Position numbers and translations under genes: made by a program
From: Paenibacillus profundus
GTDB taxonomy: Bacteria; Bacillota; Bacilli; Paenibacillales; Paenibacillaceae
Assembly: GCF_021369635.1 (NCBI RefSeq)
Contig: NZ_JAJNBZ010000002.1
Span: 279,024-343,023, forward strand
Direction: 5' to 3'
Length of the DNA: 64,000 nucleotides
Notes under the pieces: model-generated
Seen by the model: only the letters and a program-made list of their open reading frames with translations
The model's database searches: none
Told to the model about the DNA's origin: nothing
Shown here: positions 50,857 through 59,937 of the stretch, piece after piece
Numbering within the stretch: the stretch's first letter is position 1
How the letters are laid out: every line of letters starts with the position of its first letter

Positions 50857-52690
50857 TGTTATCACGCTCCACCTTCATTTGTATGACGATGCGGGTGCCT
50901 TGCGGCTCCACAGCTTCCACATGCATGTTGGCATTTCCGCCGCTGAACAGCTTGAGCCGGGTGAGCACATTCACAAGTCCGATTCCGGAGGAGGCTTCCC
51001 CTGTCACGAAATCGTTGCGTGACAACACGTGTGTCGTCGAGACACCGGGCTGTTCAGGGTACAGTTCCCGCAGCTTCTCGTTGAGCTTAATCCGGTGCTG
51101 AAGCGGCATGCCGCGTCCGTTATCCTCCACGGTAATTTCGATAAGCCCGTCCGGTTCATCGATAAAGCGGCTGCGAACAATGAGCTTCCCGCTTGTCAAT
51201 CCGCGGTCGAGCCCATGCTTGAAATAATTCTCGACGAGCGGCTGCAGAGTCATCTTGGGCACGAGAACGTTCAAGGTAGCCGCTTCATTCTCGTAGGCGG
51301 CATCGAAGGTGTTCTCGAACCGTTGCGCCTGCAGCTGCAAGTAAGCCTTCACATGCTCGATTTCCTCGTGCAGGGTGGCGGTGCTCTGATCGGTATACAT
51401 GCTGTAGCGCATCATCTTCGCCAGTGCTGTCACCAGCTTGTAGATGTGAGGTGCGTTCAACTGCAGCGCCTGTGTGCCAATCGATTGCAGCGCATTGTTC
51501 ATAAAATGCGGGTTAATCTGCGCCTGCAGCGCCTTGAGCTGGTTCGTCTTATTGGCAATCTCAAGCTGATATTCGCGCAGTATGAGATTGTTAATCATGT
51601 CCATCATATTGCGGAACCGCTTCGAGACGACGCCGATTTCGTCATTGCTGACCGGCTGGATGTCCACACGCAAGTTCCCGGTCTGAACCTGATTGATGTA
51701 GCGGACAAGCTGGCTAATCGGCTTCGTAATCCGCAGTGAGACGATGATGGTGGCCGCGATAATGACGACGAGCGACAGGGCGATGAGCATCATATTAATG
51801 ACCGCGGCGCGGTTAGCCTCCCGCAGCAGATACGATTTCGGTATTTGCTTGACCAGCGTCCAGTTGGCGATCGGTGTATCAATGCGTTCATGTATGAAAA
51901 TAGCGTCATCTTTTTCAAAATGACCGTTTCCATTGCTCTGAAAATGGGAAGAAGTATACCAGCCTTCATGGAGACGCTGTCCGATGAGCCTGCGATCATC
52001 GGAATAGAACACGTTTCCGTCATCATTTAGCAAATAAATGTGCTCTTTGTCCCGTTGGTACAACTGATCGATAATTGCGGCGAGCGCATCGAGCTTCACA
52101 TCGATGGACAAGAGCCCGATCTCTTCCTTGGACGGGACGCGGTAAATTTTCCGATGCAAAGAAAACACCTGCACACTTGGAAAATAATAGGGAGAAGTGG
52201 CGAAGCCATAAGTCTGGCTCAAATGTGTCGGCTGCATGCCGATGCCGTCGCCGTCGCGCGTATATTCCAGCGCCGAACCATTCGGCTCCTCGTCATGCAA
52301 GCGGCGGGGCACGTTCTGAATGACGAGCGTGGCGCGCTTGACCTCGTTGCGGTACAAGTACACCTGCCAGATGTCGCGCATGGAAGCCGCAATATTTTGC
52401 AAGGTGATATACGAATAGGATTCGAACGTGTAATCGTCGTATCCCCGGCTTAACTGGCGAAAAAATTCAAAATCGGTATAGACCATCAGCGAAGCGCGAT
52501 TTATATTTTCGAGGAAGTTCGCAAGATTGGTCTTACCTTGGAAAATCAACTGATGATTTTCTTGTATGGCGCGTTTTTTCAGCGAGTCCGTCGTGTAGCT
52601 GTAGGAAATGATCATCGTCGCTACCGTAGGGACGATCGTTGCAATCAGCATAAATGTAATGAGCTTAGTCCGAATACTATTCCATCGCAT
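50837..52690 (-). CDS. YesM-like sensor histidine kinase
   Basis: A 617-residue kinase with two membrane helices (about 10-32: LITFMLIATIVPTVATMIISY; 287-310: VINMMLIALSLVVIIAATIIV) flanking an extracellular dCache-like sensor, a HAMP domain (RITKPISQLVRYINQVQTGNLRVDIQ), His_kinase box LKALQAQINPHFMNNALQSIG with His near residue 397, and an ATPase domain (VLVPKMTLQPLVENYFKHGLDRG; IEITVEDNGRGM; GIGLVNVLTRLKLFSG). Cognate partner of the regulator that overlaps it. Confidence 0.94.
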   Translation of the reverse strand: MRWNSIRTKLITFMLIATIVPTVATMIISYSYTTDSLKKRAIQENHQLIFQGKTNLANFLENINRASLMVYTDFEFFRQLSRGYDDYTFESYSYITLQNIAASMRDIWQVYLYRNEVKRATLVIQNVPRRLHDEEPNGSALEYTRDGDGIGMQPTHLSQTYGFATSPYYFPSVQVFSLHRKIYRVPSKEEIGLLSIDVKLDALAAIIDQLYQRDKEHIYLLNDDGNVFYSDDRRLIGQRLHEGWYTSSHFQSNGNGHFEKDDAIFIHERIDTPIANWTLVKQIPKSYLLREANRAAVINMMLIALSLVVIIAATIIVSLRITKPISQLVRYINQVQTGNLRVDIQPVSNDEIGVVSKRFRNMMDMINNLILREYQLEIANKTNQLKALQAQINPHFMNNALQSIGTQALQLNAPHIYKLVTALAKMMRYSMYTDQSTATLHEEIEHVKAYLQLQAQRFENTFDAAYENEAATLNVLVPKMTLQPLVENYFKHGLDRGLTSGKLIVRSRFIDEPDGLIEITVEDNGRGMPLQHRIKLNEKLRELYPEQPGVSTTHVLSRNDFVTGEASSGIGLVNVLTRLKLFSGGNANMHVEAVEPQGTRIVIQMKVERDNNEGIDC

Positions 52691-52774
52691 AACAACGTCG
52701 CCTCCGGTTCAAAGTGTACCTTTTTCCTCAGGGTCAGGTCAATATATTCCACCTTTTCGTTCACCAGCATCAGT

Positions 52775-52788
52775 GGCAACCGCTTTCA
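52775..52788 (+). promoter_or_regulatory. cre-like site before the permease genes
   Basis: GGCAACCGCTTTCA matches the CcpA consensus TGNAANCGNTTNCA at all fixed positions but the first. It lies in the divergent promoter region between the sensor kinase and the first permease gene. Confidence 0.5.
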
Positions 52789-52845
52789 TAAAACCCCATA
52801 CTGAATGTACAAACACTTAACTTTACACGCAAAGGGGAGAGTCGG

Positions 52846-53727
52846 ATGTCGCGCAAAGCATGGTCACAAGTCGGACAGCAGCTCTTTTTCATCGGACCGG
52901 CGACATTCTTTTTTACACTAATTGTCGTCATTCCGTTCCTGCTTGGCATGTACTATTCCTTCACCGATTGGAATGGGGTATCGGGTACAGTTGCTTGGGT
53001 CGGATTGGATAACTTTACACAAATTTTTGCAAAAGACTCGGATTTTTTTCCGGCCTTCTGGTTTACGACCAAATTTACGATTGTGGGCGTCGTGCTGACG
53101 AACCTGCTCGGCTTCGGCCTCGCATATGTGCTCACCAAGCCGCTCAAGCTGCGCAACGCGCTGCGGACTATATTTTTTATGCCGAACGTAATCGGCGGTC
53201 TCTTGCTCGGGTTCATCTGGCAGTTCATCTTCGTCAAAGGCTTCTCAGCCATCGGCGATGCAACGGGAATTGGGTTCTTCAACCTTCCATGGCTCGGTGA
53301 TGAGATTACCGCCTTCTGGGGCATCATCATCGTGTTCGTCTGGCAGACGGCCGGCTACCTGATGGTTATTTACATCGCCGCGATGACGAACGTGCCGAAG
53401 GATGTTATGGAGGCCGCGGAGATCGATGGCGCGACCCGTGGGCAGGTGCTGCGTCACGTTATCGTTCCGCTCATCATGCCGGCAGTGACGGTATGTTTAT
53501 TCTTGGCTATTTCGTGGTCCTTTAAAATGTTCGACCTGAACTTGTCGCTCACGAAGGGCGGACCGTTCAAGTCGACGGAATCGGTCGCGTTGAACATTTA
53601 CTTAGAAGCTTTCCAAAATAACCGCTACGGTCTCGGCACGGCGAAAGCGTTCTTATTCTTTATCATCGTCGCTGTCATTACGCTTATCCAAGTACGCATC
53701 ACGAAGAGCAAGGAGGTGGAGGTGTAA
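52846..53727 (+). CDS. Sugar ABC transporter permease, MalF/UgpA-like
   Basis: A 293-residue inner membrane permease with six helices and the EAA loop DVMEAAEIDGATRGQVLRHVIVPLIMP (about residues 186-211). It forms a heterodimer with the next gene product to import an oligosaccharide. The ATPase is not encoded here and may be a shared MsmX-type protein (known in Bacilli). GGGGAGAG before ATG 52846. Confidence 0.94.
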   Translation: MSRKAWSQVGQQLFFIGPATFFFTLIVVIPFLLGMYYSFTDWNGVSGTVAWVGLDNFTQIFAKDSDFFPAFWFTTKFTIVGVVLTNLLGFGLAYVLTKPLKLRNALRTIFFMPNVIGGLLLGFIWQFIFVKGFSAIGDATGIGFFNLPWLGDEITAFWGIIIVFVWQTAGYLMVIYIAAMTNVPKDVMEAAEIDGATRGQVLRHVIVPLIMPAVTVCLFLAISWSFKMFDLNLSLTKGGPFKSTESVALNIYLEAFQNNRYGLGTAKAFLFFIIVAVITLIQVRITKSKEVEV

Positions 53728-54563
53728 TGGAATCAGGAAAAAAATACGGCGGCCGCACGTTTGTTACGGAAGTTGTCATGATTATCGTCGGATTAGTCTT
53801 TCTCGTTCCGTTCTACTTCCTGCTTGTGAACTCGGTGAAGTCGTTCGGCGATCTGCTGTCGAACGCCGCCAACTGGCCGGCCGCGTTCGAATGGAGCAAC
53901 TACCAGCGGGCGTGGGAGATTACGAAGTTCCCGCAGGCGTTCTCGAATTCGTTTATCATTACGGCCGCAAGTATTTTGCTAATTGCGCTCTTGAGTGCGA
54001 TGGCCGCTTACCGTATGGTTCGTCACAACAGTCGATTTAATAAGGCGCTGTTCATGATTTTTGTCGCCGCGATGGTCATTCCGTTTCAATCGATTATGAT
54101 TCCGCTTGTGAAAGTTACGGGAATGATTCACTTGACGGACAGCATTGGCGGACTTATTATTTGTTACCTTGGCTTTGGCGCTCCGCTCTCGATCTTCCTC
54201 TTCCACGGATTTGTGAAATCTGTGCCAGTAGAAATTGAGGAAGCGGCGGTAGTGGACGGATGCTCGCCGTATGCCGTATTCTGGCGCGTCGTGTTTCCGC
54301 TTTTGAAGCCTATGTTCGTCACGGTCGTCATCCTGAACAGCTTATGGATTTGGAACGACTATCTGCTGCCGTCCTTGGTGCTGCAAAGCGCAGAGCATCG
54401 CACGATTCCGCTCGCGACATACGCATTCTTCGGACAATATACGAAGCAGTGGGACTTGGCGCTGCCAGCGCTCGTACTTGGAATTGCTCCGATCGTCGCC
54501 TTCTTCCTCGCGATGCAGAAATATATTATCGAAGGGATTACGGCAGGCTCTGTGAAAGGATAA
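53727..54563 (+). CDS. Sugar ABC transporter permease, MalG/UgpE-like
   Basis: A 278-residue permease with six helices and EAA loop EIEEAAVVDGCSPYAVFWRVVFPLLKP (about 171-196), and the C-terminal WNDYLLPSLVL. ATG overlaps the preceding stop (TAATG). Partner of the MalF-like subunit. Confidence 0.94.
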   Translation: MESGKKYGGRTFVTEVVMIIVGLVFLVPFYFLLVNSVKSFGDLLSNAANWPAAFEWSNYQRAWEITKFPQAFSNSFIITAASILLIALLSAMAAYRMVRHNSRFNKALFMIFVAAMVIPFQSIMIPLVKVTGMIHLTDSIGGLIICYLGFGAPLSIFLFHGFVKSVPVEIEEAAVVDGCSPYAVFWRVVFPLLKPMFVTVVILNSLWIWNDYLLPSLVLQSAEHRTIPLATYAFFGQYTKQWDLALPALVLGIAPIVAFFLAMQKYIIEGITAGSVKG

Positions 54564-54578
54564 TAAGATGTACACATT

Positions 54579-54619
54579 CGAACAGGTGGCTGCAGAGGTC
54601 AATGAATTCCACCTGTTCG
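54579..54619 (+). terminator. Perfect 11-bp hairpin between permease and binding protein genes
   Basis: CGAACAGGTGG (54579-54589) pairs with CCACCTGTTCG (54609-54619). There is no T run, so it may be an mRNA stabiliser or attenuator that separates expression of permeases and binding protein. Confidence 0.55.
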
Positions 54620-54633
54620 GTCAATTCTCTCGG

Positions 54634-54647
54634 TGTAAACGTTTGCA
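54634..54647 (+). promoter_or_regulatory. cre site (CcpA) before the binding protein gene
   Basis: TGTAAACGTTTGCA fits the CcpA operator consensus (TG-AA-CG-TT-CA) with the single A-to-T change allowed by W. It lies about 150 bases before the lipoprotein gene and suggests carbon catabolite repression. Confidence 0.65.
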
Positions 54648-54799
54648 CGAAGGAAGCTATACTGAGCTTGTAACACAATAGAAGAAAAGGAATGTTCAAA
54701 GAAAGAATGCAGCGTTCCGAAAATAATGTCAGAATCAGAAGATTAGCATGTCAACAATGAAGCAACATCGTTACGTACACAGATAGGGAGGTCTTTCGA

Positions 54800-56104
54800 A
54801 TGAAACGAATGGCAAAATGGTCAATGCTTATGCTGTTGGCAGTATCCGTCATGCTGGCGGGCTGCGGATCCAAGGAAAGCAGCTCTAGTGATGCAACGGG
54901 TTCGGCAGACGGTGATAAAGGAAAACAGGAAGTCAAAACAGTTAAAATATTTCAGTTCAAAGTTGAAATCGCAGAGGCGCTTAACCGCTTGAAGGCGGAA
55001 TTTGAGAAAGAGCATCCGAATATTAAGCTGGACATTCAGACTGTCGGCGGCGGTGCCGATTATGGCGCAGCGCTGAAAGCTAAATTCGCGGCCAATGACG
55101 CGCCGGACATTTTCAATAACGGCGGTTTCCAAGAGATGGAGACGTGGATGGAGCACTTGGAAGACATGTCGGGCGAGGCGTGGGTCAAGGATGTCATTCC
55201 GCTCGCGAAAGAACCGATGACGAAGGATGGAAAGCTGTACGGCATGCCGATGAACCTGGAAGGCTATGGCTTCATTTATAATAAAGATTTATTCCAAAAA
55301 GCTGGAATTACGGAGCTGCCAAAGACGTTGTCGCAGCTGGATGCAGCAGCGAAGAAGCTGCAGGACGCTGGCATCACACCGTTCGCGAACGGGTATCAGG
55401 AATGGTGGATTCTAGGTATCCACACCTTGAACGTGGCTTTTGCGCAACAACAACCGGATCCGAATGCCTTCATCCAGGGCTTGAATGATGGAAGCGCGAA
55501 GTTCAAAGGGAATGCAGAATTTGAAAATTGGGTGAAAATGCTTGATTTGACCGCTAAATACGGTAACAAAAATCCGCTCACGACAGACTATAATACGCAA
55601 GTTACACTGTTCGCAAAAGGCGAAACGGCGATGATGCAGCAAGGCAACTGGACGCAGGTGCAAATCGATGGCATTAATCCTGACTTGAATTTGGGTGTGC
55701 TGCCAATGCCGATTGATGAGGATGCCGCGAAGAACGACAAGCTTTTGGTCGGCGTTCCGAACAACTGGGTCGTGAACAAAAATTCGAAGGTGAAAGAGGA
55801 AGCGAAGACATTCCTGAATTGGATGGTCACTTCCGACATCGGTAAGGAATATATTGCGAAGCAGTTCAAATTCATTCCGGCGATGACGACGATTACGGCG
55901 ACAGCAGACGATCTCGGCGATATTGCGGCTGATGTGATGAAGTACAGCCAAGAGAACAAGGTGCTTAGCTGGAACTGGTTCAAATATCCGGACGGCGCCA
56001 CGCAAGAGTTCGGTAATGCCATCCAGGCTTACATCGCAGGCAAGTCGGACAATGGCAAGATGCTGGACGACTTCCAAAAAGCTTGGGACAATTTGAAAAA
56101 ATAA
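54800..56104 (+). CDS. Extracellular sugar-binding lipoprotein of ABC transporter
   Basis: A 434-residue binding protein. Lipobox SVMLAGCGS (Cys near residue 22), Ser-rich linker, then SBP family 1 fold: VKIFQFKVEIAEALNRLKAEFEKEHPNIKLDIQTVGGG, DYGAALKAKFAANDAPDIF, a hinge and the C-terminal WNWFKYPDGATQEF end. Catches a sugar outside and hands it to the two permeases. The GTCTTTCG site with AGGGAGG precedes ATG 54800. Confidence 0.93.
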   Translation: MKRMAKWSMLMLLAVSVMLAGCGSKESSSSDATGSADGDKGKQEVKTVKIFQFKVEIAEALNRLKAEFEKEHPNIKLDIQTVGGGADYGAALKAKFAANDAPDIFNNGGFQEMETWMEHLEDMSGEAWVKDVIPLAKEPMTKDGKLYGMPMNLEGYGFIYNKDLFQKAGITELPKTLSQLDAAAKKLQDAGITPFANGYQEWWILGIHTLNVAFAQQQPDPNAFIQGLNDGSAKFKGNAEFENWVKMLDLTAKYGNKNPLTTDYNTQVTLFAKGETAMMQQGNWTQVQIDGINPDLNLGVLPMPIDEDAAKNDKLLVGVPNNWVVNKNSKVKEEAKTFLNWMVTSDIGKEYIAKQFKFIPAMTTITATADDLGDIAADVMKYSQENKVLSWNWFKYPDGATQEFGNAIQAYIAGKSDNGKMLDDFQKAWDNLKK

Positions 56105-56119
56105 CTTTTTTTAATGCAT

Positions 56120-56146
56120 GTGGCCTCTACGTTGCGTAGGGGCCAC
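56120..56146 (+). terminator. Terminator-like hairpin after the binding protein gene
   Basis: GTGGCCTCTACG pairs with CGTAGGGGCCAC over 12 base pairs (one G-T) around a TTG loop. The T tail is missing after it (TGTTCG), so it may stop transcription incompletely. Confidence 0.55.
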
Positions 56147-56246
56147 TGTTCGATCATGGCGCTGACAGTCCAGCGCGTAGGCTGCGGATTGCCGCTTCCT
56201 AATGCGTGGCAAACGTTTATACTAGGGGTGAAGGAGATGATGATGC

Positions 56247-56969
56247 ATGGCGAAGATTCTGTATATATTCCCTCACCCCGACGATGAATCGTTCGGTCCG
56301 GCAGGCCCAATTCATGCCCAGCGCCAAGCGGGGCATGAAGTGTACTTGCTCACCTTGACGAAGGGCGGCGCCACCTCGCAGCGCCACAAGCTCGGCCTCA
56401 CTATCGAAGAGATGGGCGAGATCCGCTACCGGGAAATGATCGAGGTGGCGAAGACGCTCGACTTGACGGAGATGACGGTGCTCGACCTGCCCGACAGCGG
56501 GCTGCAGGACATCGATCCCCGCATCGTCGAGCGCGCGGCGGCTGACGCCATTCGTCGCCTCCAGCCGGACGTCGTGGTCACCTACGCCGTTCATGGCATG
56601 AGCGGCTTCCACGATCATCTCGTCACGCATGCGGCCGTGAAGCGCGTCTTCCTGGAGCTGCGCGACGAAGGGGCGGCGCCGCTGAAGCGCCTCGCATTCC
56701 TCGCGATGCCCGATCCGGGCGGAGCGAGCATGAACGCGGACGGCACGTTCCGCTTCAAGCTGTCGGCGCCCGAGCGTATCGATGTCGTGCAGAAGCTTAG
56801 CGCCGCCGATATCGACGCGATGGAGCGCGCTCTGGCCTGCTATAAGACGTATCAGTCCACGATAGCAGGCACACGTGTCGTTGAGCGCATCGGCGACACC
56901 GTCTATTTCGAACTATTCGGCGAAGATTTCAATCCGCCGCTGGGCTCGCTTACGGAACATTTCAAATGA
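56247..56969 (+). CDS. bshB2: BshB2-like bacillithiol deacetylase (PIG-L/LmbE family)
   Basis: A 240-residue zinc deacetylase. Metal motif FPHPDDESFG (residues about 8-17), further His in VTYAVHGMSGFHDH. PIG-L/LmbE proteins of this length with this opening are the BshB2 (YojG) branch, which removes acetyl from N-acetylglucosaminyl malate in bacillithiol synthesis. GC is high (about 60-65%) compared with neighbours. A related role on another amino-sugar cannot be excluded. Confidence 0.82.
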   Translation: MAKILYIFPHPDDESFGPAGPIHAQRQAGHEVYLLTLTKGGATSQRHKLGLTIEEMGEIRYREMIEVAKTLDLTEMTVLDLPDSGLQDIDPRIVERAAADAIRRLQPDVVVTYAVHGMSGFHDHLVTHAAVKRVFLELRDEGAAPLKRLAFLAMPDPGGASMNADGTFRFKLSAPERIDVVQKLSAADIDAMERALACYKTYQSTIAGTRVVERIGDTVYFELFGEDFNPPLGSLTEHFK

Positions 56970-56979
56970 GCGATCTATA

Positions 56980-57028
56980 CAGTCCACATACTGATTGAAC
57001 GGCTAAGCGGTATGTGGACTGTATTTTG
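56980..57028 (+). terminator. Terminator after the deacetylase gene
   Basis: CAGTCCACATAC (56980-56991) pairs perfectly with GTATGTGGACTG (57010-57021), then TATTTTGT. It begins 10 bases after the stop codon. Confidence 0.88.
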
Positions 57029-57536
57029 TAACGTGGATCTGGCTATATTCATCGCTTGCTGTGGAATGAGTGTGGATGAGCCGACTAAATCCGTAGCCCG
57101 GTCAATCGGTGTGGACCTGAATGCTCGGATTCCCTCTTCTGTTTGCGCATTTCATTGCGCATCTCCAAACTAGCATTCGTGGTTCCTCAACCCTGTTCGA
57201 TTCCCCCTTTTGTTCACTCTCCCCATGATTCAGATTGCGTAATGAATGGCATTCAGAATGGCAGCCCCTTTCCTCTTCGAATGAGAATAGATTGTCGGGT
57301 ACTAAGCAAATGGTCCTTATGTCCATTCTCCCAAATCGTCAGGAGGGATGACGAGGGGGACGAGCTCCCTGCCGATTCGTATATACCATGCCAGGCAGAG
57401 GTCGCTCATAATGACAGATAACTAGAGTCGTCGTTGAGTGTGCGGCCCCCTGAAGGATGGGGAGAATGAAGCAAAGGGGCGGATGAAGTGGAGCACCGTA
57501 CGTCTGAAGCGTGATTGCACGAACAGAATATTTCGT
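57029..57536. other. Gap without a supported gene
   Basis: About 500 bases with many short frames on both strands but no ribosome site or protein-like sequence. Nothing recognisable, apart from a tRNA T-loop-like GTTCGATTCC without partners. Confidence 0.4.
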
Positions 57537-57815
57537 TCATGAAGAAGAGTCAATGTATTCAATATGGTTAATGATTAAGGGGGCTAATCCTAGGATATCT
57601 AACACGCAATGAATTCCATTTATTTCAATATAACCTTGGTCCGATCCGGTGTCTAATCTACCAGAATACTCCTTCCTATCCTGGATTACGACGAATAAAG
57701 GTTGCGTGGACAGCAGAACGATATGTCGGCTGTCTTTTTGTTTGTGTTCGGTTTGGGATTCTCTATGAATTCTTGTATCATAAATAAAATGGGATTCATA
57801 AATCCATATTGCCAT
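57537..57815 (-). CDS. Possible small minus-strand protein, weak support
   Basis: A 92-residue frame with a protein-like composition in its second half (VVIQDRKEYSGRLDTGSDQGYIEINGIHCVLDILGLAPL) but no ribosome site at its ATG, and it starts 22 bases before the regulator gene on the other strand. The pattern DRKEYSGRL-----GYIEINGI resembles small proteins of unknown function. Could be a remnant. Confidence 0.3.
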   Translation of the reverse strand: MAIWIYESHFIYDTRIHRESQTEHKQKDSRHIVLLSTQPLFVVIQDRKEYSGRLDTGSDQGYIEINGIHCVLDILGLAPLIINHIEYIDSSS

Positions 57816-57837
57816 CTACACAGCAAGGAGATACTAG

Positions 57838-58503
57838 ATGAACATATTGATTGCGGATGACGAGCCGCATATGTTGAACATTATAAAAGCATATTTCGAC
57901 CGGGAAGGCTTCCGGACTTATATTGCCGCAGACGGCGAGGCCGCGTTGAACGTGTTCTACAGCGAAGCTATCGATTTGGCTGTTCTCGATTGGATGATGC
58001 CGAAGGTGAGCGGCATTGACATATGCAAGGAGATGAAGCAGCGCAGAGGCGCGAAGGTGCTGCTGCTTACAGCCAAAGGTGAGACGGAAGATGAGCTTAA
58101 AGCGCTGCAGTCCGGGGCGGACGACTATGTGCGCAAGCCGTTCGATCCGCGCATTCTGATGCTGCGGGCCAAAAAGCTGCTTCAAGTCGAGGACGGCGTC
58201 CGCTTAGGCAATCTGACCGTAGACATGCAGGGTTACAAAATATACAAGAACGGAAGGGACATTCAAGCGACGAACAAGGAGTTCCTGCTTTTGAAGACGT
58301 TTATCGAGCACAAAGGCCGTATTTTAACGCGGCAAACCTTGCTTGACCAAGTATGGGGCTTCGATTACTTCGGCGATGACCGTACGGTCGACACCCACAT
58401 ACGCAGGCTGCGCGAGAAGATAGGAGAGCATTTCATCAAGACGCATCGTGGAGTGGGATACAGTCTCGAGGTGCCCAAGGAGACGATGGAAGACGATGAA
58501 TAA
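57838..58503 (+). CDS. OmpR/PhoB-type response regulator
   Basis: A 221-residue regulator: receiver with NILIADDEPHML, AVLDWMMPKVSG (Asp54) and DDYVRKPF (Lys), then a winged-helix C-terminus (NLTVDMQGYKIYKNGRDIQATNKEFLLLKTFIEHKGRILTRQTLLDQVWGFDYFGDDRTVDTHIRRLREKIG). AAGGAGATAC precedes ATG 57838. Its last codons overlap the kinase start. Confidence 0.95.
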   Translation: MNILIADDEPHMLNIIKAYFDREGFRTYIAADGEAALNVFYSEAIDLAVLDWMMPKVSGIDICKEMKQRRGAKVLLLTAKGETEDELKALQSGADDYVRKPFDPRILMLRAKKLLQVEDGVRLGNLTVDMQGYKIYKNGRDIQATNKEFLLLKTFIEHKGRILTRQTLLDQVWGFDYFGDDRTVDTHIRRLREKIGEHFIKTHRGVGYSLEVPKETMEDDE

Positions 58504-59881
58504 GCTGAGCCGCAAGCTATTTGTCCGCTTTTCACTCATCGTTGGCCTGGTGGTGGTGCTGACCTATCTGGCCAATACGTTTTTGCTGCCCAAATATTAT
58601 TTGCATCAGAAGAAGGCCAACATAGCTGAGCTGACGGCGATGCTCGATAAGATGGAAGGAAATGAACTGTTGTCAGATATCCGACGGCTGGAACAAGCTT
58701 ATGGTGTAACGATCGTGCATGTCCCGTTCATGATGCATATTGACGAGCTGAATGAAAATGTAAAGCTTGCGCTCGGCCGCAAAGGCATTACGCTCAGCAA
58801 GTTCTGGATTACGGATGACAATGTGGCGAAGCTAGCGCAGCAAGAAATGGTTCACAAAATATACAGTCAAGCGAAGCTGAAATCGAGCTTTCTCGTCACG
58901 TTCATGAATAAGGAGAACGAGCTGTACGCGATAGGGGAGTCGGTCGCCCATTCCGATGAGACGCTCCAGATCGTCAATCGGTTCGCCTTGTTCATCTCTG
59001 CCGGGGCGCTGCTCGTGACCTTGCTGCTGTCAGCCTGGTCGGCAAGGCGGATTCTTCGGCCACTTGCCGAGCTGAAGGAGACGGCCGAGGATATTGCCGA
59101 GTTATCGTTCCGCAAGGCTGATATCCAGACCGGTGACGAGATTGAATCGTTAGCGGCAAGTGTCAATGCGATGAGCGACAAGCTGGAGCGGGCGCATCGG
59201 GAGCTGCACAGCCGCAATGAGAATCTGCGTGGCTTCATCTCCGACATCTCGCATGAGCTCAAAACACCGCTCGCGCTAATCAAGGCATATGCGGCAGGCA
59301 TAAAGGATGGTTTAGACGATGGAACCTACACCACGGTAATCGAGAATCAGGCTGACGATATGACACGGCTCGTGGAGCGCTTGTTAGAGCTGTCCAGACT
59401 TCAAGCCGAGACCTATCAAATGACTTCATTTGATTTTATGGAGCTGTTGGCAGAGACGGTAAGCAAATACCGTGCAGCCATGACGCAGCAAGGCTTGACG
59501 GTTGCAGTAGACGACGGCGGCATACGCCAGGTGCACGTAATAGCCGATCGCGCCAAAATAGAGATCGTGCTGAACAACTTGATTACGAATGCGATCAAAT
59601 ATGCTTCAGGCACGGATATTCACATTACGGTGCGGCTGCAGGACTCACGCTTCACATTCAGTATCCAAAACAGCACCGGCGAGTGGAGCGAAGCTGAGCT
59701 GGAGCGAATCTGGGAGCCGTTCAGCGTGGCGGAACGATCACGCAGCAAGCAGCTGAGCGGAACCGGACTCGGCCTGTCGCTCGTCAGAACCATTATGCAG
59801 AAGCACGATGCGCTATACGGTGTCCGCGCTTCGGAAGGCATGATTGAATTTTATTTTACTCTTCCTGTCACATTGGCGTAA
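58496..59881 (+). CDS. Sensor histidine kinase, EnvZ-like
   Basis: A 461-residue kinase with two membrane helices (about 13-33 and 158-178), a HAMP domain (RRILRPLAELKETAEDIAEL) and the H-box LRGFISDISHELKTPLALIK (His near 261). ATPase motifs: VLNNLITNAIKYA (N), TGLGLSLVRTIM (G2). An in-frame GTG at 58448 lies in the regulator gene, so ATG 58496 is used, overlapping the stop. It controls the preceding regulator. Confidence 0.94.
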   Translation: MNKLSRKLFVRFSLIVGLVVVLTYLANTFLLPKYYLHQKKANIAELTAMLDKMEGNELLSDIRRLEQAYGVTIVHVPFMMHIDELNENVKLALGRKGITLSKFWITDDNVAKLAQQEMVHKIYSQAKLKSSFLVTFMNKENELYAIGESVAHSDETLQIVNRFALFISAGALLVTLLLSAWSARRILRPLAELKETAEDIAELSFRKADIQTGDEIESLAASVNAMSDKLERAHRELHSRNENLRGFISDISHELKTPLALIKAYAAGIKDGLDDGTYTTVIENQADDMTRLVERLLELSRLQAETYQMTSFDFMELLAETVSKYRAAMTQQGLTVAVDDGGIRQVHVIADRAKIEIVLNNLITNAIKYASGTDIHITVRLQDSRFTFSIQNSTGEWSEAELERIWEPFSVAERSRSKQLSGTGLGLSLVRTIMQKHDALYGVRASEGMIEFYFTLPVTLA

Positions 59882-59937
59882 CAGAGAACGGCTATGATGA
59901 TGCATGCATTCAGTATCAGTACAGGAGGCATGCACAC

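Noticed and set aside
57175-57210. tRNA T-arm-like GTTCGATTCC
   Set aside because: No D arm, acceptor or anticodon stem could be found around it.
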